A DNA stretch of 64,000 nt, from positions 2,666,001-2,730,000 of the forward strand of contig JAPWFG010000025.1 of assembly GCA_028015205.1 (NCBI GenBank), in the 5' to 3' direction. The number at the start of each line of letters is the position of its first letter. The first letter of the stretch is position 1. The notes beneath the pieces were generated by a model that worked only from the letters and a program-made list of their open reading frames with translations, was not told the DNA's origin and did no database searches. Made by a program: the position numbers and the translations under genes. Positions 48,790-58,241 of the stretch are shown here, piece after piece. This DNA is from Mytilisepta virgata. Taxonomy: Eukaryota > Mollusca > Bivalvia > Mytilida > Mytilidae.

Positions 48790-49400
48790 CTATTCTTATT
48801 ATTTATTTTTATATAAATACCATTTACAAGGGAATAGGCTAGAGAAGCTAAGCCACTTGTAGAACATTGGGAAAAATAATTTTTTCTATTTTCATCTAAG
48901 CTATTTGTAATTTCACCATTATTTTAATAAGGGAAAAAAAAAAAAAAAAAAAAAAAAACAGTCAGTCCTTTTATCTATTTTAAGAAAAGAAAATTACCTA
49001 AAAACTCTAAAATAGACTAATTTAGTTATTTATTTTTATGTAGATATTATTTACATAAGGAAAGACTAAGAGGGCAATGCCACATAATAGGCCTTAACTG
49101 TATCAGTTTTTATCAACATTGTCTGTAGTTTTATCTTTATTTTAATAGATTAATGTAAGAAGCACAGTTACAATCAATCCTTTTTTTCATTTAAAAGGAA
49201 AAAGGAAAATTATGACATCTAACTCTAGAATAAACTTAATTATTTATTTACTTTAATAAAACGGATGTTTACATAAAAAGGGGGTAGGAAAACTATTGAT
49301 GAAAATTCTATATTTCCACTTTCATTTGAGTTATCAATTTAATATTATTCAACTATTAAAAATATACACATAGATATACTATTTATCTTATCTTATATAG
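48790..49400 (-). repeat. Degenerate 220-bp tandem units in the LINE 3' region
   Basis: Three diverged units starting near 48796, 49025 and 49238 (plus strand) share TTATTTATTTTTAT, a TTTACA-AAGG word, an AAGG-AAA-TTA stretch and ACTCTA-AATA-ACT. One unit holds a 25-base A run (48934-48958). They fall wholly within the 3' untranslated part of the LINE. Confidence 0.6.
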
Positions 49401-49794
49401 TCTACTAATGTGTTTACTTGCCGATGACAATTTGCAGAAGTCGAAATTTCTGCTTAAGTTTTGTCGGCTTTCAAACTTTAAAACTTGCTATTTGCTTCAA
49501 TTCAAAAAACAAAATTTTTCTAATCAACTCAACCTGATCAGATTTAAGGTGCATTTTTCATCATCGTGCTCTGTTTTTTCTCATAATAAAGATTTTTATT
49601 TCAAAAAAAACCAACATATTTTACATGTTATTTTTACATATCAATTTTCAAAATTTCTCGCACATCCGAATAAACAAACCCCGCTCTTTTTCACTATATT
49701 ATTTTATCTGTAACATAAAAAACACTATATAGTTATCCATTCATATATAATAGCTATGGATATAGATACCCATTACGTTGATCCTGAACAATAA

Positions 49795-50565
49795 TTAAGC
49801 CAAGTATATATTATTAAGTTCCCTATATTTTATCTCACATTGGTAAAATGACACCATTAACACCTGTTCCATTTGTGGTTTAATATTCTTTCTATTAGAC
49901 CAAATTGCTCTGGTATAAGCAAAAATATATGGGTATATCTTAATATCTACATTAAACAATAATGTATTTTGATCTAATATAAAATCATTTAGACCCTGTT
50001 CATTTTTCACTATATTTATCACGAAGGTTCTGAATTGCTTTAAATTTTTGCAAATAATAAATAAATGATATAAATTCTCTATATCATCATTACAGTATTT
50101 ACATCTGTAATTATAGTTTTTAACATATATATTTCTATTCTGTAATTTTTCTAAAGTTGGAAGGCAATTATGTACTATATTATATATAAAATCTCTAATA
50201 AAAATATTCTTAACTGTTAAAAGTTTTGCCCAAATTTCTTGAAAATTAATGTGAATGTATGTTTGTTCAATTTTATGCTTATATTGTTCGACTCCAACCA
50301 ATTGATAATAAAGACTTTTCAGTGTTTGGCCATCAAGGCATATACGCTCTTTATATTTCAGATAATAAAATTTAATTCTCTTATGGATACCTTCAACCCT
50401 AATTGAGTGTTCCTGATTATTTAAGGCTAGATCTGGAAAAAGATCACGTACTGTATACCCAAGAAAATATGTAAATAATTTTGTCCATATGGAATCATTT
50501 CCTTTTGTTAATTCAACAATCCTATATAAGAGTAAAGTTTCTGTTTTTTTTTTCTAAATCAGGGA
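49795..50565 (-). pseudogene. LINE C-terminal region, second fragment
   Basis: From about 50565 the open frame continues without an ATG through ETLLLYRIVELTKGND and into the ATG-started stretch at 50301 (VGVEQYKHKIEQTY), ending at 49795. It contains C-x2-C-type residues in YRCKYCNDDIENLYHLFIIC, which fits the CCHC/zinc-knuckle-like end of L1/Tx1 ORF2. Confidence 0.75.
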
Positions 50566-50725
50566 ACTGTTGCCCACCATTTTCATATGTCTGTTGTAAT
50601 GTTGTTCTCTGTACAAATTCTATATCCCCACCCCAGAAAAAGTTATAGAGAATTTTATTTAATATTCTTAAATGATTATATAATGGGGGTATAAACCTAG
50701 CTACAAATAGAATCTTACTTAGCAT
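50522..50725 (-). pseudogene. LINE C-terminal region, first fragment
   Basis: The peptide has LNKILYNFFWGG, TTLQQTYENGG and FPDLEKK, a pattern common after the transcriptase thumb in L1/Tx1 elements. The frame breaks again at a run of ten T (A on the coding strand) near 50545-50555, consistent with slippage in a homopolymer. Confidence 0.78.
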
Positions 50726-51849
50726 ATTTTTTGTCTATAATTTAGTTTCATAGTTTTCCATTTTTCTATCTCATCTTCAACACTATGTATAATACGAAAC
50801 CAATTTGAATTAATACTATCTTTTCCAAACCATATTCCTAGAACTTTAACCTTTTCTTTTACATATTTGCCAACCTCTTGTTCTTTTGTTAAATCTATGT
50901 TACCTATTTTTAATACTTCAGTTTTTCCTTCATTTATTTGTGAACCAGAAACTTTACCAAAACGTTTAAATTCTGTAACTAATAGTTTAAAGTCTGTAGT
51001 CTGTGTAGTAATAATTGAACAATCGTCTGCGTGTTGAAATAATTTACAATTATTATTCTGATTTGGTATTTTTATTCCATTTATTTGATTATTATATCTA
51101 ATATTGCTAGCCAAGGTTTCTATAACTAGAGCATAAAGAGAAATGCTAAGCGGGCAGCCTTGTCTTACAGATCTGGTTATATTAAAAGATTCTGTTAGTT
51201 TACCATTTACTTGAACTTTACTTTTGATGTCCTTATAAATAATATTTACCCATCTTATAAAATTCAACGGAAAATTCATTGCTCGCAATGTTCTATCAAT
51301 AAAAGTATGCTCTATCCTATCGAAGGCTTTCTCTTGATCAAAAGATATTAGTAGCCCTTTAATTTTATTTATGTCCATATATTCAATTATACTATCGATA
51401 GAATATAAATTGTCAAACATTACTTTACCTGGACCTGCACCTGTCTGATTTTTATCTAATAATTTATTAATTACATTTGAAAGATTTTTTGTCAGAAATT
51501 TTGTTATAACCTTATAATCTACACATAAAAGTGAGATTGGCCTCCATTGTTTTAAATCACTATGGTTTCCTTTATTTTTATAATTAAGTGTTATAATTCC
51601 TGTTTTCATAGTATCAGACATTTTCCCTTGTAGAAAAATATTATTTATAACTTCTACTAGATCATCACCTAATAAATCCCAAAATGTTATATAAAAATCT
51701 TTACTAAGTCCATCTATGCCAGGAGTCTTATTGTTCTGGAAACTTTTCATTAAATTAAGACATTCTTCATTTGTAATAAATGTCTGGAAATAATCCCAGT
51801 CGTTTTGTCTTAATACTTTCAAATTTGAATTTATAAGATAGTCATCCAT
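50719..51849 (-). pseudogene. LINE reverse transcriptase region
   Basis: 376 codons overlapping the endonuclease ORF by 19 bases in another frame. Motifs in order: NNKTPGIDGL (39-48), WRPISLL (102-108), SFDQEKAFDRI with catalytic Asp171, RQGCPLS (229-235) and HADDCSI with Asp275-Asp276. His replaces the usual Tyr or Phe of (F/Y)ADD. The frame is lost at about 50722, where a continuation (MLSKILFVARFI) runs in another frame. Confidence 0.9.
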
Positions 51850-53144
51850 CTTTGTATATCTATATTTTGTGATGTATACAGTTTATTATAAAATTTATAA
51901 ACTTCATTTACTACTTTATCTTTATCTTCCCATAGATTACCTTTTTCATCTAGGACTTTTATTATCTCTTTTTTACTTCCCCTTTTTTTTTCGGTTACTT
52001 TAAAAATATCTATATTATCTATATCCGTATCATAGAAATCTAATTTTGATCTAATCATTATTCCCTTTTTCTTTTTATTTTCTAATATTGTAATTTTTTC
52101 TTTTAAAGATTCAATATATTCTATGTTAAACTCATTTTTATCCTCTTCTTTTTCTAAATTCAGATAATATGTTTCTAAATTTTCCCTATCTATTTTTGTT
52201 ATAGTTTGTGAAAATTTAATACTTAACTTTTTTATCATCTCCTTTCCTTTGTCCCACCATTCCAGTATATCATAGTCGGGTTTTTTTCTTTTCCAATCTT
52301 CCCATGCGTGTCTAATGTAACCAGTATAGTTTTTGTTCTGCAATAGACTTTCATTTAGTTTCCAAAAACCCCTACCCCATTTAGTATGACCCAATTTTAA
52401 AAATATAGATACTGCTTTATGATCAGTATTTTTAACTGGTACATGCTTAACTTTGATAATCTTTTGTTCTAAATGTTTTGTGATAAATATCTTATCTATT
52501 CTAGAAGACTTACCGGCAAAATTAATAAAAGTATAAGATTTTTTTGTAGGATATACCATTCTAAAGGAATCTGAAATATCTAAAATTTTATATATATCTT
52601 GTAATGTATCATAACATATTTTATTTATATACCTTTTCTCATTTTTTGTATCGTCTATACTTTCTACAAAATTAAAATCCCCCACAAGTATATAATTGTC
52701 CGTTCCATTCTTAATTTTTACAGAATAATCCCTTAATTCTCTAAAAAAATTTTCCTGTTCAATTTTATATTTACTAGTCGGGCTATATATATTTAATATA
52801 TGATAAATCTTTTCTTCAAATTCTAAACTATTATGTAATAATCTACCTTTAAAACATTCTGGAACCACATATTTTTTTACATTAGCTATATTCTTTTTAA
52901 TAAGCGTTACTACACCATTATGTTGATCACCATTAGATATATATGAATTAAAGTTATAATTAGTGAAAGTATCTATATTTATAGATTGAATCAGACCACA
53001 TTCTTGTAAACAAATTACACTATTTTCTATAAATTGATCCAAAATATATGGAACTTTTTTTTCAAACCCTCTTCTTATATTTAAAGTGGTAATTAAAAAA
53101 TTTGAACACATTATAGTGCAGAAGAGAAAAATTAACATAGCCAT
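51831..53144 (-). pseudogene. LINE AP-endonuclease region
   Basis: 437 codons. The first 250 carry the exonuclease/endonuclease/phosphatase motifs in order: TLNIRRG (about 20-26), LQECG with Glu48, NIYSPT (119-123), LVGDFNFV with Asp156 and Asn158, SRIDKIF with Asp217, and NTDHKAV with Asp241-His242. The catalytic residues look intact. Residues 250-437 are a charged linker towards the transcriptase. The frame is lost at about 51835, where the transcriptase ORF starts in another frame. Confidence 0.88.
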
Positions 53145-53576
53145 CTAATTTGTAGTTTTTTGTTTTTTATCATTGACATTAATATTTTCACCCAAAGAAA
53201 GTCTTTCTTTTCTTTTTTTCTCTTCTTTTTTCTTTTTCTCCTCTTTTGCAATTCTTTCTTTTTCCTCTCTAACTTTTTTTTCTTTAGCAGTTTCATATTT
53301 TAAACTAGTTTTTATGTTTTTCTTAATAGATGTCTTTTGGGCATTTTTTTTTCCTTCTTCCAATTTAGTGTCAGTTTGCTTACACTTACTTATCTCTTTT
53401 GTTTCTGTTTCTATGTCTTTTTCCTCAATTATCTCTGTGTCATTTTCTAATTCTATATCTGTTTCGTTAGTTTCTTTTTCCTCACTAACGTTGAGTATGT
53501 CTATCTCTATACTAGTGTCGCTCTCTTCATTTTTTTCTAATGTTTTTATTTGAGCTCTGACTTGTGCGTTTGCCAT
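53145..53576 (-). pseudogene. Lysine/glutamate-rich leader ORF of the LINE
   Basis: 143 codons of mostly K, E, T, I and D (low complexity, for example KKEEKKRKERLS), ending with a TAG followed at once by the ATG of the endonuclease ORF in the same frame. It may be the C-terminal remainder of ORF1 or an N-terminal extension of ORF2. If AGCTCTGACTT is the target duplication, the ATG and about the first eight codons are flanking host DNA. No domain was recognised. Confidence 0.6.
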
Positions 53577-55310
53577 TTTGCAATGAATGATGAATAATTT
53601 AGGATTTCAACACTTTATAGGCTGGGTAAACTAAGTGAACATTGTTCGAAAGTGTGACATTTGAACACTTGAAGACTTTGGCTTGGGATGTTTAGCAGAT
53701 TGTACATTCATTTTCATCATCAAAACTATTAAAATAGTAATAATTGTTAATTATGATGATCAAGAATAATTAAGACTGAATACAAGTTACTCATAGCCAC
53801 ACTTTCTCAAGTTTCCTCACAATTTCATAAAAAATGTCTTTTTTTTTCTTTCTTTTTTTAATTTAATCTTACGAAAGATAAGTGTAAAAAAATACCCTTA
53901 AATCACATTTAAACTTTCAAAAATATTTTATAAATGTAACAATATTATAATTCAACAAACATTTGCTTCAATTAATTTTAAAATAATTTCAATATATATA
54001 ATCCTAACAATTTCCCCCATATTACTGTCCTATTTACATATAATGTTAATCCAAAACAGGAACAAATTTTCAGTCGCAATTTAAGATGACACCTAATAAT
54101 TACTAAATAAACAGCCCACTAATTAACTACAATCTAAAGTTGGCTAAACGGGAATATTGTATTATACCTGATTTTCAAAAGTTGGCAAAACGGGAAGACA
54201 CCTTTTCAGGCATTCTTTTGAATTGAGTTTTTCTCAGAATTAAACATCTCATGCAACTTAATTAAATGCAGTATGATGCACACTGTGACGTTTGGTTGAA
54301 GAATAATACTTTGACCAGAAATCTGTGTCAGAGAAAGGTTATTTTCTAGGACTACGTTTACCATTGCAGGCTAAAAGATAAAACAATTAGTGCATGCGTA
54401 CTTAAATGTACCTAGCAAGAAATTACTCATTGCAGTGCATTACTATTTTGTACAATTAATAATTAATCTTGTATGGCCTGAGGAATTTGATTATTGAGGT
54501 TTATATGCAGTATAAGGGATTAATTTTAATATCGTTATGCAGTTAGAAGGAGCTTAATTAAGTTTAAATGCACATTGGACAATGTGAATGACATTTTAAT
54601 TTGTATTTAGCATGCTAGTTAGCATTATTTCAAAATTAATTAGCATTATTTCACAATCCTATTTAATAATTACTGTAAATTCAATTTGTCTATAGAACAA
54701 AAATAACAGGAAAATAGTATTCTTAGAACTCAAACTGATTACCAACATGATAATTTTTTAACAGATTTTTTTTCTTTTAAATGATAAATTCGAAAAAGAG
54801 TTGTGGTCCTTAGAGGTTGAATGTTTCATCATTTTCAAAGACCACAAGAGACAAAATTATAGTAAAAACAGCATGACCTATAAATTTTTGTGTTGCAGAG
54901 CAGAGGAATTGTATCAATAGTTACAAGTACTTTCAGCACAATGTGACTATGGTTTTGAAGAATCGTAATCTAGATTTAGTATTCCTGCTTAATCATGAGA
55001 TTTTATCAGTAAGGGGCTAGGTCTTGTATATTACTAGTAATGAACTAAGGATCTTTAAACTTTTTGATAATTTGAGAAACTTTAGGTGTGAGATTTCAAA
55101 ATTTTATAAAACAATCAAGTCAACTTTATGAGTTAAAAGTAAGATATGACATGTGTTGAAGACTCTGCTGTGATTTCAAGTTGAAGAACAGCAATTAATT
55201 GCTTGAAAGAGAGTGTCACATGTATGTAAAGTGTTTGTCCTGTCTTGGTTGTGTATATATAGATTCTTCTTCAGGTAAGAATGAGTTATGAAATTTCTCC
55301 CCCAAGATAG
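53577..55310 (+). other. AT-rich region, no recognised feature
   Basis: No exon, repeat copy or RNA gene recognised between the LINE and the next repeat. Confidence 0.5.
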
Positions 55311-55960
55311 TTAGGGCCCCGCCATAGGACATGGAGGCCGCCCTATAGTAATCAGTCTTGTCCGTCCGTCTGTCCATCTGTCTGTCTGTCCGTCATCATT
55401 TCCTTTGTCGTACTATAACTTAAGATTGCCTTCACGGATTTTTATGATTTTTATACACAATATTGGACTTGACCAAAGGAATGTCCCTTTCGGTTTTGAG
55501 GAAAATCGGACAACAAGTTTTGGCAACATTTGGTTGTGATTTATTGTTGAGCCTGCGACTTTTATCGCTGTAGTGAGATAATAGCGAGCCTACATTCTGT
55601 CTTCGGCTTCTGCGGCGTCAACATTTACATTCATCCTGTGGTTAAATTTTTTTAAACATGAATAACTTTTTTCAACCATCCTGGATTTTTACTAAACTTG
55701 GATAGAAGCTTGTTCATGATCAAAAGATAGAACATGTATCCAGAGGACAATTTTGTAATAATTTTTTTCCCTTTTTCTGTATTTTACTTATAAATGGACT
55801 TAGTTTTTCTCCCAGTTAACATTACATACAGTCTGCAGTTAAAGCTTTTTAAACATTAATTACTTTCTTAAACCATCCTCAATTTTTACCAAACTTTGAC
55901 AAAAGGGCAGTTTAAAAAAAAATGGTACCAAAACTTTAAAAAAAAAGTGAAAATTAAAGC
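55311..55960 (+). mobile_element. Family G element G1 and an adjoining similar 5' end
   Basis: Starts AGGGCCCCGCCATAGGAC with the partner GGCCGCCCTATAG, then GTCTTGTCCGTCCGTCTGTC, the plan seen in families A-C. At about 55560 a second start-like foldback (GCCTGCGAC ... GAGCC) begins, followed by two units of about 197 bp with AACCATCCT and TTTTTAC-AAACTTTG. No clear 3' end was found. Confidence 0.55.
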
Positions 55961-56399
55961 TGTTTTAATTCCATTTTTATTTATCACATTTCATTGCATA
56001 TATGTTCTAGTTACTAAATCCGGCTGGAATAGGCAAAAAATTGAAACATTTTTTTTTAGATCATTTTGTTGAATGCCAATGAACACAAAAATCATTAGAA
56101 CACACATATATTACATAGTTGTCATTCTCCAATTTATACTCACAAATTATATGATTTTTTATTCCCAAATGATAACAGAAACATGAATCTTCATAATTTT
56201 GCCTTGGAAATGATTTAAAAATGTACTTCTTTTGAAATAAATAATTTTTGAGAATTTTCTAAGACTTAATTTCTCATCTTGGCTTCTATAAGTTTTTCTA
56301 CTGCTAAAAAATTGAAATCCAGATAAGTAAAAATGCATTTTTTTAAAAAAAGTATGAATCGGGAACGTATAACTGCAAAAATTTGTCAATCAGTCAAAT

Positions 56400-58085
56400 A
56401 GTAATAGAATAATTGATATTTAAAATATAGTCTTATTTTAGCAATATTTGTTGCACTCCTGACACAAATATTACACTACACTAAAGTAGGGAATTAGCAA
56501 CTATAGATTGTTCTATTTGCAAAATGCAATTATTTGAAAGTAGAAATAGCATTTTTCTTCGATTTTAATTTCATAGATAATCATTTTTTTTACAAAATCT
56601 GTGTTTTTTATTCAGTTTTTCTGACATTTTCTCTAATTTTGGTATATACTAAATCATTTGTAAGCATAAAAAATTGTTGCAGAATAAAGAAAGATCATTT
56701 ATTTTCATTGTGAAGATTTGGGGAACTGGACATAAGAAGTTTCAGACCCTTATAAAGCTTTTTTCTAAATAAAACTGATGAATAAAAAGGTTCTAATTTT
56801 ATCTGTTGCACTCCTGACACTGAAATTTCATTGTAAAAAAACAATGAGAATTAAACTATTGTTAAATACAACTGAAATGCATTATCATATAGTAGTAATA
56901 TGAGTATTATGCTTCATAATTAAGCCAATAAATATATTATTTTGAATAAAATGTGAAAATATTTAAATGATTTGTATCATTTTTTCTAATTCATTACTAC
57001 ACAAAGAAGATAATTATCACATAAAATAAGTCTCAAAAGCATATAATCATGCTTAGTTAACAGATACAATATATTGGAAACACTTTGATTTGATTTTTTG
57101 ACTCATTGAAACATTTCAAACTTAAAATTGCTGATTAAGAAAGACAACTATATTTATTGATATTTGTTGCACTCCTGACACTTGAGTATTCATTGTTAAA
57201 AACGTAAAACAATCGACTATTTGAAAAAAACAAGTAAAATGGATAATCATATATTAGAATTTGAGTATAATGCTTCATAATTAAGCCAATAAATATATGA
57301 TTTTGAATAAAATGGGAAAAAAATAAGAGATTTGCATCATTTTTCTAATTCACTACTGCATAAACAAGATAATTATCAAATAAAAAAAGTCTCAAAAGCA
57401 TATAATCATGCTTAGTTAACAGATACAATATAATAGATACACTTAGATTTGATTTTTAGACTCATTGAAACATTTCAAACTTAAAATTGCTGATTTATAA
57501 AGACAACAAAATTTATTGATATTTGTTGCACTCCTGACTCCTGAGTATTTGTTGTTCAAAAACATAAAAAAAATAAACTATCGTAAAATACAACTGAATA
57601 CATTATCATATAACAGTGATATGAGTATTATGCTTCATAATTAAGCCAATAAATATATCATTTTGAATAAAATGTGAAAATATTTGAATGATTTGTATCA
57701 TTTTTCTAATTCATCACTACATAAACAAGAGAATTGTCACATAAAATAAGTCTCAAAAGCACATAACCATGCTTAATTAACAGATACAATATATTATAAA
57801 CATCATATTCAGCATTTTTGTCAATTTAAAAACATACTATTACTTGTAACTTCCTGTTACATAACTAATTAAAAAAAAATGATGAGTTGTTGCACTCCTG
57901 ACATCAACTTTGAATTGAAAATTTTCTCTTGCTTATGTAAGCGACAAACATTTAACAAAAAAATTCTGAACAAGAAATACAACTAAGTGTCAGATGTCTA
58001 TAGTTTCTTTGTAAAATCAGAAATCTCTGACTTCAGAAACTTTAGTTTAAGACCATGTTGCACTCCTGACAATTCAATGCCTATA
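56400..58085 (+). repeat. AT-rich satellite of about 360 bp with conserved 14-mer
   Basis: Units share GCTTCATAATTAAGCCAATA, AAAATAAGTCTCAAAAGCA and TTAACAGATACAATATA. The word TTGCACTCCTGACA marks the units at 56451, 56806, 57167, 57526 (last base T), 57890 and 58058. The first spacings are 355-364 bp and the last is 168 bp, so the basic period may be about 180 bp. Confidence 0.8.
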
Positions 58086-58241
58086 TATATGTGGCAACCA
58101 TTGTGTAATCATTACTTCCTGGATTCATTTGGGGTATTTTTTATGAAGGTAATGTATTGAAGGTTAGTTTGAGTTAGTATTTGCTGTTAGAAAATATAGA
58201 AACAATCAAGTATTAATTTTTTAGTCAAAATCCTTGATTTT

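Larger units (their letters stand above)
48523..53552 (-). mobile_element. 5'-truncated, decayed LINE of L1/Tx1 type
   Basis: A non-LTR retrotransposon moves by copying its RNA into nicked DNA, using its own endonuclease and reverse transcriptase. On the minus strand the order is lysine/glutamate-rich leader, AP-type endonuclease, reverse transcriptase, C-terminal region, about 1.27 kb of 3' untranslated sequence and a 34-base A tail (T tract 48523-48556). The direct repeat AGCTCTGACTT (48514-48524 and 53553-53563) brackets it, a likely target-site duplication. The PGIDGLSKDFY and FWDLLGDDL words fit L1/Tx1-clade transcriptases. At least three frame breaks make it non-autonomous. Confidence 0.9.

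Noticed and set aside
49408..49713. 101-codon plus-strand ORF
   Set aside because: Lies in the LINE 3' region in antisense; low-complexity and no domain.
53173..53553. 126-codon plus-strand ORF rich in Ser and Phe
   Set aside because: Antisense shadow of the lysine/glutamate-rich leader of the LINE.
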